Positions 24,331 to 38,483 are shown, numbered from the stretch's first letter. The stretch: 64,000 bases of DNA from Perca fluviatilis (GCF_010015445.1 NC_053133.1:7300309-7364308); one strand, 5' to 3'. The notes: generated by a model not told the origin, from the sequence alone. Numbers and translations: made by a program.

Positions 24331-24936
24331 GGGCCCTATTTTAACGATCTAAGCGCACGGCCTGAAGCGCATGGCGCAGGTGCGTTTAGGGCGTGTCCAA
24401 ATCCACTTCTGCTAGTTTGACGGCGGGAAAAAATGGTCCATGCGCCGGGCGCATAGTTCAAAAGGGTTGTACTTAGTGTGTCATCACCCATTCCCTTTAA
24501 AAGCCAGATGTGTACCTTGGCGCATTGCTATTACGATAGCAGATTTGCACCGTAATATTTTTATTTGTAATCTTTTGCATGTTTGTGTGCTGCTTCGCTT
24601 CCCTGTGTGTGCGCGCGCTGTGCATAAGCCTAGGCACATTTTACGAATGCACTGTTAAAATAACAATGAAATGCTGCGTTATTGACTTTAGACCAGGTTT
24701 TTGTTAGTCAATGTTGCGCTTCCCGCTACCTCAAGATGGTAATACGCCAAGAATTCACCTGAACACACCGCCCTGTAAGACCAGCACACCCATGGGCGCA
24801 AAGATGGGCATTTGGGAATAGCATTTGCTATTTAAATGACGTGGGCGCTGGACGGTCTTAAAATAGCAAAGACATTTGCGTCGGGCTTTGCGTCTGGCTT
24901 TGCGTCTGGCTTTGCGCCGGGTGCAAGATAGGGTCC
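24331..24936. mobile_element. Harbinger-type miniature element, 606 bp
   Basis: The ends GGGCCCTATTTTAACG and AAGATAGGGTCC are inverted and flanked by CAT on both sides (24328-24330, 24937-24939). The termini are like those of the element at 15820-16894. A short internal repeat, CTTTGCGTCTGG, occurs in tandem near 24885-24910. It has no transposase. Confidence 0.85.
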
Positions 24937-24939
24937 CAT

Positions 24940-27430
24940 ATCTGTTGTATTGTGAATGCACACCACTCCTCTTCCTTTACTCTGTGGTCAGCCAGCCAAT
25001 CAAGCATGTCATATTCCATCAAACATTGACCTACAGCTCTGTAAAAAAAGAGTAGATAGGAGTTTTTCAAACAGGCAGCTGCTCTGGGGGTAGAAATAAT
25101 CTCTGTGGTTAAAGTAGATGTTGATATACAGAGTCAAAAGGACAATTTTTTTATTTTTTCTTGCTTGGAAGCATTAAAGCCCATCATAAAAGTAAGAGAG
25201 CAAAACACTGATCATACATCTCTTTTTTTCTGCTAACTGAAACACTGCTGATGATCAGAACTTAACAATTACCCTAACTGACCTTCAATATTGCCATATT
25301 TTTCAAACCGTTCAAGTTTGCCAGGCTACAAAGCTGGTCCCATTGAAGTTTAACTGAACCAATTTGGTTATTTCTGGCTCCAGAGCAGCTCTGCCTCTGA
25401 GTAATGATTCTATAACTATGACTAAATCTATACATGCTGGGAAGAAGCTTCTCCTCTTCACAGAGCCAAATTAGGGAGCTTCTCCTAAATAAAAAGCTGG
25501 AGCTACAGCAGCCTATCCCATTACTGAATGTAAAAGTAATGCCTTTGTGTATTTTAGGAGCAGAAACAGGGGGGGCCCATGTTAAGACATGCAAAGTGTA
25601 GACAGTGGAAGCTGTCAAAACAGCCTTTAAGAATGTGTTAGGGAGGTTCAGTGTTCATCTTCTCATCAGCATTAGCAAATATAATGTTTCTGCATGAAAT
25701 GCATTTAATTTAACACCTTGTCACCTTGCTCAAATGTTCCATTTTAAAAAAAAATCTACAAAAACAAATATGGGTTCTTCCAACCCATTTGGCAACAGCA
25801 GCTGATCAATGTGTTAATCTTTTTTTTATGAAGGCATACTCCCACTGTACACACAACAGAATATAGGGAGGGTAGTTTGACAGTACATGGAGAATTTATA
25901 TTTTCTCAGCCCTTTACCAGCAGGAAACAGTCCTGCAGTAACTTGCCTGGCAAAAGATGGAAGAAAAAAAATGATCTTCTTCAATACAGCAGAAAAGGAG
26001 GTAAATAATAGTAGTAAAAGAAACAATAACCCCTCTAATGAGCAGCTTCTCTAAAACCAAAAGCAGCCGGAGGGTTTTGTATAACAAAAAATGACCACTT
26101 ATTGTGCCATATTCTACTGTGTTTCAGTTGTCTGTGGTAAAACCAATTCCTCTAACTCCCAAACGTGGCCTGTCGGCTACCAGCCAGGTCACCAGAATTA
26201 CATGAAAGGAGCTTAATGCTAACCGTTCCCAAAGCAAACCCATTATCTTCTGGTGACTAATCTGCCATGACAAACAGGAGCTTTAGAGGTAAACAGAAAT
26301 GGAATTAGATGGGTAAGCAGGAGTGATAAGAAAGAGAGATGGGAAACACAAAATTAGAGCTGTAACTGAGACCTTGTGGAGTTCTTGGTGATATCTGTGA
26401 CAACATTCTATTGGCACAAGCACAGGTATTGGACATCTTGAATAAACAGGAATACCAGCGCATTTCTGAGGCTCTACCTGCTATCTCTAAGGTCTCACAT
26501 TTCTGAAGCTATAAAAAGAAGCCTTACAACACAAAACACACGTCTTAAGTTATGCGAGATCAAGTGCTGTGCGTTGCTGCCATTGTTTTGCTTCTAACGG
26601 TTCGGGCTAATGATTAGCCAGATTATCTGAACCAGTGGGTTAAGATAACAAAAAGGGAGTCCCCAACATCACAAGGCTGTGGCTGGGAAAGGAAAACACA
26701 AGCTAGCAGCTATCAATAACTCGTGTCTGATATGTCAGCGTGTTCAAACCGAGCTATGCCTAAATGGAACCACATTATATCTGAAAGGGAAAAAACTAAA
26801 TCAATGAAAGTATGCAGTATGCCTACAGTATGCAGTATGCCTACAAAAAATATTTATGTATACACATACCCCAAATTGACCATGAATGTCTTGCCACGCT
26901 GTGTCAAGTCCTGTTAAATCTGCAAATTTTTTGACAACAAAATGAATTTCTGATATTTAGATCCAAGGGCAATGGATAATGAAACTAAAAAAAACACAAC
27001 TACTAAAACCACAGCAGCAGTAACAACAGAAACTTACCCTGAATGCCCCAACACAAACAGCCGGAAAACCAGTGACGCACTGGCTTGGCATAGCTATGGC
27101 ATACTCTGACTTTGGCAGTTACCATTATGGCATGTAGCCTGCTTACATTGCGTGTTGAGCAGCTACAGCCCAAAAACGTCTCCCAGCTTCGTCTGTAAAA
27201 CTCAAGCTCAATGCTTCCAACTCAGGCTCAGTGCTTTCAATTCAGCATCCAGAGCAGTTGGTGGTTTGCTCCGATAGGTGTGTGCACCTGAGATGCATAC
27301 TAGCCGGCGAAGAAGCCCTAAAGTCATCTTAGCTTGACCCTAGAGACACACTGTTTGTGAAAGATAAGGGATTCAGTTTGGTGTCATTGTCCTTGGGGTC
27401 TTCCACATGAGTAGGGAAGCTCGCCAGACA
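24940..27430. other. pard3 intron stretch, no gene seen
   Basis: Unique-looking sequence with only a short repeat GTATGCAGTATGCCTACA near 26814-26845. No exon or RNA gene was recognised. Confidence 0.55.
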
Positions 27431-27433
27431 GGT

Positions 27434-27595
27434 TGTATGTATATACAAATGTGGACTGAAGTCTGTAGCACCAACAGTGCAGTCTTTATGTATTTGGACA
27501 GTTTTCTTGTAGTATGTATGTACAAATGTGGACTGAAGTCTGTAGCACCAACAGTGCAGTCTTTATGTATTTGGACAGTTTTTGTGTAGTATGTT
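27434..27595. repeat. 77-bp tandem duplication
   Basis: Two nearly identical units, anchored by TACAAATGTGGACTGAAGTC at 27444 and 27521, differ only at a few positions near the unit ends. It is noncoding. Confidence 0.9.
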
Positions 27596-28559
27596 GTTTT
27601 GGCTCTGTACTGCAGTACACTGGATTTCAAATAGAGCAACTTTCAGGGCATTTGTATATACGGGTGAGGGTAGGAAATGTACACACTTTTGTACATAGGG
27701 AATATTAACATAGAGTACACTTTAAAACACTCATATTTAATATTTGATTAAAATCCTTTGCAGTTTGAAACTATCAGACATCTCCGACCCACAAATATCA
27801 GAGACTCAATATCTTCCCTAATGATGCTGTCAGGCATCACTTCTTGCTTAATTTAGGGTCAAGTGGCTGACTTTGAGAGTGAACAAAAATTCTCAATATG
27901 TGGCTATAAAAACACCTTGGTTGCCTTGTTTATCATTGTACTTCACTGTGCACTAGCCCTGCACTGGTCATCCAATATGAATGGGAACATAAAAAAACCT
28001 CATAGTCCATTTCATTTCAGTTCCAAAGGTGCTTGACTTGAGCACAAAAACAACAAAAGAAACACATCACAGTGCAGCTACTTCTAGACTGTACTGTATA
28101 TGTTTCTTCACTGCTCGGCTATACTTACATTGAAGTAGTTTTCAATTTGAAGAAGTAGTAGCTCTAAGATCTTTCTTTTTAAAACTAGTATTTAACTACT
28201 AGCCTGCTCGTCCATTTACTGTCACCACTATATGCTGTTACCAGCCTCCATGTGAAATTATAGGCTATCTTGCACTGTGTAATCTGTTTTATGCGAACAC
28301 TACGGCATGTTCTATTATTGCTGCAGGTTTTTCACATTGCAAATAGCTCCTAAAGTGCTTATACCGCGCTAGTTTTAAAACCACCGTCTTAGATTTTAGA
28401 AGACACATGGTGAAGAGGTGCAGTGCAGGCCAGGGGTACTAAACATCTTTTCTTGATGCTTGGGCAAACTTCAACTCGTGATGTTTTAGGCAAAGACTGG
28501 CAGGCAATGATTCCCCTGGAAGGAGTTAGCACGAAACAAGGACACTGCTCAGTCGGATG

Positions 28560-28611
28560 GAAGAAGAAGAAGAAGAAGAAGAAGAAGAAGAAGAAGAAGA
28601 AGAAGAAGAAA
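28560..28611. repeat. (GAA)n microsatellite
   Basis: About 17 AAG/GAA units, giving an apparent polylysine frame that is not a gene. Confidence 0.97.
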
Positions 28612-29379
28612 GGAATAAAGAAAAAAAAGATGACAATATAAGCATAGGAAACTGAAGGAAAGCCAGAGGAGAACACAACAAGAGGAAGAGAGGTTATTGA
28701 GTCCACATTTCTCCTCTGCTGCTTGACCACAGTTGAACCAACCTACTCTTTTTCAGTTACCATCAATCACATTGCATCCCATCATCCTACAGTGCCTATA
28801 CGGCTCTGCCCTGTACAGTCCACTCACATGATAATCCCCCAATTACCTTCCACTACTGTAATATTCCTGCTCACATAGGCTACCGCAGCTCCTCTCCATT
28901 ACATAAGCAGGGAGCCACTGAGTGCAGTGAGCTAATGAGCACTGACAACCCTTCCAGCGCCACCTCCCACTTTCTCTTTGCGTGGTGATTCAGTGCAGCT
29001 GCACCGGCTGTTGGGTCCTTACCTGAGAACAGATGAGGATTAAAAACTCTAGTTGTACTTTTAGTAGAGGCTGATGATTCCCAGAAAAGACAAGTTGTGT
29101 TTGAAGTTGTGCATTTGGAAGCAAAGTCAACTGTTTCTACAAACTTTCTACATAACAGTATTGCTAGTTCCTTATTTGGAAATGCCTAGACAGAAACAAA
29201 TATCTCTAACATATGTTTTGGGGGGGGGGGGGTGTCCTGTCTTTCTATTTCCCCACAAATCAACATCAGTGTGCTTCAAACAATGTGACAAACAGATGCT
29301 ATCGCTAACTTTGGCCCGCACCAGAAAAGTGTGTATCCTGAGTTCTCGGATATTGCAGACTGATGACTCATTAAGTGGC

Positions 29380-29815
29380 GTATGTATGACACGCCAATTC
29401 GTATGCCATTTTGGCGTGTTATCAAGACACAGAATAGCTTTTTAGCGTGTTTATCAACGCCGTTTGGGCTCCATTGACCTACATTATGTGTGAATTATCG
29501 CCGTAGCGAGTAGTATGAACGCGGGGGGAGGTTGGTTGGGGTGGTAGATGGGTAAAACACAGGACTTTCACCAAGGAGAGCCAGGACTGCGTCCTGCATG
29601 TGGCGTTTATCAACCGTTTTTTCTTTTTCTTTTCTTTTTTTTTTTTAATAAAGCCTTCCCCAATGTTCTTTTTCTAAACTCAACCGTTTGTTTTCCTAAG
29701 TGTGTGACGTTGGTCACCGTCGTTTTTTTTTGTGTTACTAAAGCCTTTACCAATGTTCTTTTCCTAAACCCAACCTTTGTTTTTGGTTTTTTTAAACATT
29801 TAATTTAATCATGTC
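29380..29815. repeat. Interspersed repeat with small hairpin
   Basis: The repeat starts near ACACGCCAATTCG, where ACACGCCAA and TTGGCGTGT form a 9-bp inverted pair (29389-29420). The central block ACACAGGACTTTCACC with CTGCATGTGGCG is shared with the nested element at about 9930-9985. The right half has CCCCAATGTTCTTTTTCTAA and a related copy, ACCAATGTTCTTTTCCTAAA. Termini were not defined. Confidence 0.5.
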
Positions 29816-30334
29816 AAATAATTATGTTAGCAACATATGTCTACCATAGAGGACAAATTAGCTGTTAGTAAGCTAATGTAAGCTATGTGTTAGCAAGCTA
29901 ACATAATTGCAAATATTATACTGCATAGCTTTGTATATTAATCCAAATCCCACTATAACACAAATTGCATAGCTATTGTCAAAATGCTATAGCTTAATTT
30001 ACAGAAATATAGTTAGCTGTCAGTTAAAACTGACACGTGATGTAAAATGTCTGTGCACACATAAGATTAGGCACACTAAGTGTCACAATCCCAATATCCC
30101 ACATTCTTCCTGCTGACACCTAACGTCTTATTGTCTGTATCCACTTTTGTCTACTTAAAAGCTCAGTTTTTCGGTTTAGCAGCTTATAAAAACTTAGTTA
30201 TGGGTTATTTACTCTGTTGGTAGTGCATCCCACCCACGCAGGGGCTTTTAGGAATTTGTCTGCTAGCAAACTGGTGGAAGATCGAGACGACTGTAAAGTG
30301 ATCTTTCATTTTTCAAGAATCTTAAAAATACTGT

Positions 30335-30600
30335 TATTTTAAAAAGGGGTGGTTTGACATGTGGGAAATTATATTTACTTTCCTCCTTAACAGTTGAGTA
30401 GATGATAAAGTGGACACCACTTTCATGTCTGTATTCTAAATATGAAGCTATAGCCAGCAGCTGATTAGCTTAGCATAGAGACTGGAAACAGGGGGAAACT
30501 GCTAGCCTGGCTCATAACGCATCTCTAAAGCTTACTAAATAACTTGTTAATCAATTTGGTTTAGTCCATACAAAAAACAAAGTGTAATAAATATAATGCA
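30335..30600. repeat. Common fish interspersed repeat, fragment
   Basis: Sequence such as GTGGTTTGACATGTGGGAAA and TAGCATAGAGACTGGAAACA resembles a widely dispersed fish repeat. Neither ends nor coding capacity could be fixed. Confidence 0.4.
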
Positions 30601-31929
30601 ATTGTACTTTCAGTCTTCAAACTAAATCAGTGGATTCCAAGTGTCACTTTATCTTAATCTTTATCTTATCTCTTTACAGTTCTTTTCAATATTTCCACAG
30701 TGGACACACTCACTGTTACATCAACTGCTAGCCTTTTTTTCCCCCCATTTTGTGATTGATGTCACATGCATATGTATGTACTATAAAGATACATCATTAC
30801 ATCACAGACTTGGAACTGCAGGACACATGCTAATCATATGCTGCTGATATAGTGTATGATGAAAGAATGAGTAATATGGAAATATGGGACTTTGTTTTTG
30901 CTTAACCGTGTTGTCCCCTAATATAAGGATATCCTGCATCGGTGTAATTCAACAACTTGCAACACTTGCTGTGACATGTCTGCAAGCCTGAATTTGTGGA
31001 ATTTTGTGAGGAAAAAGGCCAATTATGTGCTTTAAGGTCTTAGCCTCCATTTAGGTTGAGTAACTATGGGAAAGTAGGAGACAAATAAGATCTAGAAATG
31101 CAGCTCTTCAAAGTGTTAGAGGCACAAATTAGGAATCCAGAGAGTGTTTTGTTTGAGCATTCTTTAGTTTTAGGTCTCTGACGATGTACCAGATGTGAAA
31201 GAGGACGAGTAAAGAGCTGAACCTCCCAGTTATATCCATGTGGTGTTTTGTATGCCAAAAGCAACGCCCACAAAACAACATCTTCATATTGCTCTTGCTT
31301 ACATGATTAAAAATGTGGTGAACACTCGGTTATTTCTTGACTGGCCAAATGCTGAAAACAACAGCCTTGGGAACAGAAAGGCAGGATGAGAAGCTTAAAA
31401 AGCCATTTAGCATCAATCCTTCATGGTTGTGCATACTGTAGACCACATTGACTCTGAACTTAATGGTGCTTGAGTGGCTGATTGATGCGTACTTCCTGGT
31501 CCCATTCAGACTGTGGCGAAGGCCTCAAGAGTCCCCAGAGAAGATCAGGTACACCGGCACAGCTTGTGACATTGTCTGACTGGGCTCAGCTAATTCAAAG
31601 AGAATAAGTCTAATTACACAAACCACTGATATTAAAGGCAACTAAGAGGCTACATGATTAAATGCATCACGGAATTGCCGCAGCAATACATGCAACCCAA
31701 GATGGTTCATGCATAATGAAGAGGTAGATGAAGACATAAGAGTCAGGCAGAATGTAGGCGGAGGCGAGATCAGCTTTAAGTATAGAGAGGGAAAGTAGAG
31801 AAGAGGCGGACGTTGTTGAAGAGATGAGATTTCAGCTCAGGCAGGAAGTGTGTTTGTCTCCGGATAAAGCAGATAAATAAAGTTGAATGTGAGGTCATCG
31901 CAGCAATAAAAGTGATCAATCCTGAATTC

Positions 31930-32396
31930 CAAGGTATTGCTTTCACACTACCTTGTTTGGTGAGGTTCAAATAAACTGTGGTGCATTTGCCCGTTTGGTT
32001 CGGTTCATTTGGACTGGTGTGAGAGCTGTCAATCAAACTCAGGTGCAGATCACCTGAAAAGGTGGCCTGCTGTCAATCACCAGTGTATACAAGAAGACCT
32101 GGAACAGAACTACGAGGAAACAATAGGAGTGTGTGTGGTGGTGGGGGGGGGGGGAATCGATACAGCATAGTATCACAAGATTTTCCGTGGCAATACTGTA
32201 TCGAAACACGGATGCCAAGTATTGATCTTTTATTGTATAAATTGCACATGACAATTTAACTTTTTTGGGGGGATATTTTTTGCAGCAATAAATTCAAGTG
32301 AGATGAGCAAAAATGTATCTTTTTTAGATAAAACAGATGTTGGCAAAGTTTTCCTTTGGGGACATAATTTGAAGTTGGAAAAAAGGTAATAAATCG

Positions 32397-32450
<54 letters not shown>

Positions 32451-32800
32451 CAGAATATTGAAATATGTTTAAAATCGCATAAATATTGTATCGTGACATA
32501 AGTACTGTGATATTATCAAAACGTCGGGCCTCTGGTGTTTTCCACCCTTAAGTAACAATGTATCTTTTTTTCCCCCTTGGTCCTGACCCACTGAACCAAA
32601 CTAAAAGTGACATCAGAGAGCACATTAGGCTGCATTCAGCAAGGCCTTTGAATCATCATCATAGCGTGGATCATAGCGTACCTATTCTTGCATGCTGCCC
32701 ATATCTCACACACAAAAATGAATCTGCACTTCTGTATCGGAGACTTCTAAATTGTGACCAATGCCTATTTCACTTTCTTTTGTTGGAAAAAGGGAGCATT
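31930..32800. repeat. Miniature element interrupted by a hAT-like repeat
   Basis: Left flank TTTCACACTACCTTGTTTGG and right flank TGAACCAAACTAAAAGTGAC look like the two halves of one short inverted-repeat element. Between them a repeat with ATCGATACAGCATAG at about 32156, an AT microsatellite at 32399-32449, and an end GGGCCTCTGGTG...CCACCC (about 32526-32549) resembles a fish hAT element with TAGGGGTGGGAA-type ends. Exact borders are obscured by a 12-nt G run. Confidence 0.45.
32399..32449. repeat. (AT)n microsatellite
   Basis: About 25 AT units inside a hAT-like repeat. Confidence 0.97.
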
Positions 32801-32804
32801 TAAA

Positions 32805-34370
32805 ATACATATTGCATGATGCAGTATCTGCATGCCACGGGTTGTAATTTTTTTATAACGCTGTGACGAAAAACAAACTTTAGCGGTAAAGCAGTACTGA
32901 GTTGCTGTCAGCTGCAGGAACGTTACACAACTCAAGTGACCTGTGTGTGACTACATCTTCCTGTAGTCCAAAGGTCTCGGCTGGCCTGTGATACAGTAGT
33001 TAGTAGTTGACCCAGAGCCAAGTGTTCTCCATAAGGGAAGCCTACACTTCTACATTTCCAGTGCCACTGCATGGATCAATGGACCAGTCGCCTCCATTCT
33101 GCTGAACCACAGAAAAGCATCAAGCACTGGTAAACAGAGGAGTGACCGTGTGTGGGTATGTGAGTGTGTGATTGCTAGTGTGTATGTAAGGAGGAATAGC
33201 TCTTCCAGAATGAGGGGTAATGTTGACCTACTTCGTCACTGTTTGCATTCAGAGGTGAAATCTATACTACTGAGGTGCAACAGTGAATATTCATCTTTTA
33301 TTATTCACCAGGAAGCTAAAAAGGTATTTCATCTGTCACTATGGAGATGTGTGTTCGGCTCTGGTTGGAAGTGAAACATCCCTTAGAATGTACAGAAGGG
33401 AAAAAAACTTTGATTTTGTTCGATCAGACTCACGTCTGCTATCACTCCACTCTTACTCTGGATCTTTCAGAAACCTTAGTTACAGAAAGTCCTTCTCTCT
33501 AAAAACAGGATTGTAGTTTTTTTCCCCCCAAGGTAAAACACAGAAAAGTAATAAGTTGGCAAAACCAGTGTAGGTTCATCCAGGCATTCCAAGGCATTGA
33601 ACAGAAGCTGCTGCATTGGCATGACTCTATAGGCAATACCACCCACTGGTAAAGAGGTGAGAGTACTGTCACTAACCACGGAAACAGCAACAAACTTGGA
33701 TTCATTCATTAGTCATTTCATGGGTTTTTAAAGCGCAGCCACTAGAAACCCACAAAGGGAAAAGCGATCAGTGTCCTACTCAGGCCTCATTCAAATTTGG
33801 CACTGGGGTTGCACACAGTAATGCGTTTCGTCATAATAGATGAAACTTGGATGAACTTAAAAACTTTTTTTTATCAGCATGTCATTTGCAAAGGGCAATG
33901 AGTGCAAAGCACGGTTCCCCATCAGTACACAGGGTAATCATTCCATTGGCCTATGACCACTTTTGAAATAAAACGGATTAACTGTGTTGTGATACAGAGA
34001 CATGAATGCACACACAGAGATGAAACTGTGTCTTCAGTGTCTAACAGTGAATATACACCATAGTGAATGGCATGTGTAACTCAGGAATAACGACTAGTCC
34101 TCCTGGGATTTATGTGTAGGCCTATGTAGGTTTTAATAGCCAGTTTACTATCTTTGAATTCATAGTTTTACTGTGACAATCTAAACTGCAGTATTGGAAC
34201 ACTACACACACAGCGCGGGTTATTTTAATCTTATTGCTCCACACACAGTGGATGAACTCCGCGCTCTCTGGCGCACTTTTCTGCCTGTACTGTATTGAAT
34301 GGGAACGATTCCAGTGTTTCCTGAACTTTTTCATGGGTCAACCTAACAGACAGACAGACAGATAGATAGA
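32805..34370. other. pard3 intron stretch, nothing recognised
   Basis: Unique-looking sequence close to pard3 exon 1. Regulatory elements may exist but none can be named from sequence alone. Confidence 0.5.
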
Positions 34371-34380
34371 TAGACACACA

Positions 34381-34383
<3 letters not shown>

Positions 34384-34425
<42 letters not shown>
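34384..34425. repeat. (CA)n microsatellite near pard3 exon 1
   Basis: About 20 CA units preceded by GACAGACAGATAGATAGA repeats. Located 330 bp into pard3 intron 1. Confidence 0.97.
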
Positions 34426-34428
<3 letters not shown>

Positions 34429-34652
34429 AGCAGAATGAGAAACAATTTGCTTTACAACTTCTTAGATTCCTTGTGGAGAAACTATAGTGAACTACCATGA
34501 TGAAAGTAATCACTCTTAAGCATGGTCTTCGAAATAACAATGAAAAGTTCCCCACTCTCCTTCCACCAGGGGCCCCTGGGGGTCCCCACTACTGGCTCCG
34601 GTTCTAGGGTCAGCCACTGGCTCTCTTCTGCCCACTCTGTCCCTCTTTCTTA

Positions 34653-35260
<608 letters not shown>

Positions 35261-36505
35261 AAGTTTACATTTCTTTGCTTTCTTATCATATAAAGTTGTG
35301 GAACACTTGGATTTGCAGTGCTTTTTTTTCCAGAGATGGTCTAGTAGCCTATGGTGTAATTGAAATCTTATAAAATAGAGCACTTATGAACAACTTCTTG
35401 TTGATAGTCATTATGAATGCAGTAATATAGCCTACCCTAAACCAAATTTTAATTGTCAGTATTATCCATGGCTTTAATCTAGATTCCAGAGCGAGAGTCT
35501 GCAACTTCAAGGGGGTCCTTAAAATAATGGGGCTAGGGCCAGATTAACTAGAGGGTCCTCTCGAACACACTACCAAGACCTGTTTTGCCCAGAGTCCCAG
35601 AAACCAACCAGTAGCAATATATTCCTTATCTGGATGACTGCTTTTCCTTTAGTTAGCTGTATGACAGTTAGTTTTTGATTATTTGTTTCAGCAGAAATGT
35701 AAGCAAATGCAATAGACAATCTTGGGTCCCTCAGGGTCTGGGGCCCCGGGGCAGTTGCCTGCTCTGCCCAGTTGGTAAACACCAGGAGCAAGTGCCATGG
35801 TTTGAAGAGTATACTTCAAATCCAATTCACAGTTGTTTTCCTCACTTGAGGCTCACACAGTAATAGATCAACTGCGTACTGTCACTGCACACGATCCAGT
35901 AAGGACAGATTCTGTCCTGATGCATATGCACGTATCTGAATGCCTGGATGATTCAAGACATGGAATGTATGAACAGATGCTGAATTTCAGATTGAATAAA
36001 GGAGACAGACTGAATGAGATGAACTCCCCAGCAGAATGAGTTGTAAGAGTGGTTCTCAGATGGAGCTGCTGAAAAACTGCACTTGCGCTACTGATAGCAA
36101 AGCATATATTAATGTTACGTATATGACTGAATTATTGAACTGCAGAACTGCAAAATGAGAGCCGGGCCTACGGCTGGATCTTCAATATGACCCAATTTAC
36201 TGATAAAAGCCGCAACCTTTCTGTGGCGCTTCACTCACTCCCTGCAGCTCGTATTCTTTATGATCTAATGTAGTGCAAGAGAGTGAACATGAACAAGAGT
36301 GCAAGATGGACAACCCCTTTTTCAAACTGTACTATCACTGCTCAAATATGTTTTCCCTCAATGCTTTTTAAGTTTTGTTTGTTTCTTGGTCATTAGATCT
36401 CATTATTGCTGAGCCTAACTATTCCTTTTCTTTAAACATCATTAATGCAGAGCAGGACTGCTGGGTACATAATGCAATGTATAATGCCATCTCGCCAGGA
36501 GTCCT

Positions 36506-36577
36506 GACCTTGTGGCACAATGGGAGCATGTCTGACTCCAGATCAGAAGGCTGTGTGTTCAAATCACTTCAGGGTCA
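36506..36577 (+). pseudogene. tRNA-Trp pseudogene, full length
   Basis: This is a 72-nt copy aligning to tRNA-Trp throughout, with anticodon CCA retained but several changes: GCACAATGGGAGCATG in the D arm and CACTTCAGGGTCA at the 3' end. These break D-arm and T-arm pairs. The 11 nt ending in AGTCCTGACCT at its 5' side match the flank of the copy at 761-832, so more than the tRNA itself was copied. Confidence 0.8.
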
Positions 36578-36714
36578 AGCCATGGGCACATACCAACTGA
36601 CTGATGACTTATACTTCCATAAGAAAATATTTCAGGTAGTCTGAAGAAGACCTGGACCTGATCTCAAACAGCCTTTGACAACTGCAGCTTTCTTCTTTAA
36701 AGATAATTTGTTTG

Positions 36715-36880
36715 GGGCTTTTCCCTTTATTTGTAAGTGGATAGACATGAAAGGGGGAGAGAGATGGGGGATGACACGCAGGGCAACAGGTCAGATTCAA
36801 GCCCTGCGCCGCTGCAGGACTCAGCCAACATGGGGGGGGGGGGACACTCTTACTGAGCTAGAGGCCACCCCAACTGCAGC
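36715..36880 (-). mobile_element. Old, diverged SINE copy of the same family
   Basis: Read on the minus strand this keeps a SINE-like order: a terminal GAGCTAGAGG-like head, a CTGCAGCGGCGCAGGGC block, CTGTTGCCCTGCGTGTCAT, and CATGTCTATCCACTTACA near the tail. Many substitutions and a 10-nt G run interrupt it. No target duplication was found. Confidence 0.55.
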
Positions 36881-37429
36881 TTTCTTTTGCACCAATAATA
36901 CTCCCCCTAGTGGCAAAAACACTCTCCCAAAGAGCAAACTAAGTTTGATTGTATTAAGGGATATTTCTTTTCTTTCTTTCTCACTTATATCTATGTTAAT
37001 GAGCTAAATGTGTGGAATTTTTGAAACCCACCCAGTGTTTTGAATTTGACATAATGTCTGTCAACTGAAATTTCCTTTTACAGTTTAAAGAAGATGAAAT
37101 GATCAGACTTAATTACAGTTGATAACAACTGAGAGTGGGTTATAGAGGACACCAGTGAGAACATCACACTTTTTCTCTGGAAACAATTCTGTAATTTACA
37201 CCAAACTGCTGTAGTAAGATAAGTCCCAGGCCTGGGTATGTCCACTGCACATCAGGAATGCAGAGAGGAGGAGACAGTGGTGGAAATAACACGGCTTTGC
37301 TGGGGCCCATGACCTGAGAGGGCCGGTTTTCCCACTGTGAAGAGTGTGGGCCCTCATGTGTCTCATTTAGGACATGGCAGTACTTCAAAGAATCTGCCCA
37401 ACTGTTGTTTTGACGTTAAAGGTGCACTA

Positions 37430-37757
37430 TGAGTTCCTGCGTGGTTTCAGACAGATTTCATTTTAGTTTCAAATGGTAGGCATCTCTCCTTGATCCGCTA
37501 GCTGCCTGCCCCCCCTGAATGCACTGTGTAAAAGCCCGGTCTCTGGAGACAACACAGGGGTCGTAAACGTCAAACAAACATTAGGGGCACAGGCTGTGCA
37601 CCAAAATACAACAGACCACGTTCCAGCTAATCACTGACAAGATGGTTGGGGGAGGGGGTGGGGGTTGTTCCCTCCCCCCCCCATCAAGGAGAGATGCCTA
37701 CGATTTGAGACAAAAAAGAAATTGTGCTGAAACCATGCAGGAACTCATAGTGCACCT
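37430..37757. mobile_element. TTAA-flanked miniature element, 328 bp
   Basis: TTAA occurs at 37426-37429 and 37758-37761. The terminal inverted repeats AGGTGCACTATGAGTTCCTG continue through C(G/A)TGGTTTCAG, nearly 30 bp. It is homologous, in reverse orientation, to 46403-46768. It has a G-rich and C-rich pair near 37647-37682. Confidence 0.92.
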
Positions 37758-38084
37758 TTAAAATGTGGTATTCGTAATTTAGAGTACTTTTTCTCCACCA
37801 CAGTTTTGTTCACAGGTAAGGAAGTTACAAAAATAAATGCACCATGCCATCGAAGAAGTGTGAGCATATATATATATACTGTATATATTAGATTTGTTTA
37901 GGGAATAGCATAGTGGTAAACTGAAAAGATTCCGGGCTTTTGAGATAACATTTAGGGCTGGAGCCGCGGAAGCTACCCCCTGCTCCGCCGCTTAAAGTGA
38001 TTAATACATTAATGCATCACTAATTATAATCCTGTAATGTAATATATATTATATATAAGTATTATTATTATATATATTATTAAT

Positions 38085-38260
38085 GAGTACTTTATCGTAC
38101 TTCGAGCATATTTTGAAGCTAATACTTTTGTACTTTTACTTTTACTTAAGTAAAATTTTGAAAGTAGGATTTTTACTTGTAAGACAGTATTTCTACACTG
38201 TGGTATTAGTACTTTTACTTAAGTAGAAGATCTGAGTACTTGTGCCATATCACTGTACAG
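38085..38260. repeat. ACTTAAGTA-rich fish repeat
   Basis: The motif TACTTTTACTTAAGTA occurs twice (about 38141-38157 and 38210-38226) within AT-rich sequence. This is a common dispersed fish repeat. Ends were not identified. Confidence 0.5.
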
Positions 38261-38447
38261 TTGAAAAGTAATTCTGCAGAGCAGCAAACATACCTACAAC
38301 CTAATAAAATATGTGATCATCCTTTGTATACACAGTGCAACAAAACGTTACAGTTCTTTCCTTTTACATGTCCTTTATTGTTGGAAAATCCAAATTCTTC
38401 CACTACAGACTAGTCCTGCGCAGAGAGAAGAGAGTAAACAAAGGGTT

Positions 38448-38479
<32 letters not shown>
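38448..38479. repeat. (GT)n microsatellite
   Basis: About 15 GT units. Confidence 0.97.

Positions 38480-38483
<4 letters not shown>

Noticed and set aside
28389..28730. Poly-Phe / poly-Lys frames
   Set aside because: They are translations of the GAA microsatellite; no flanking gene structure.
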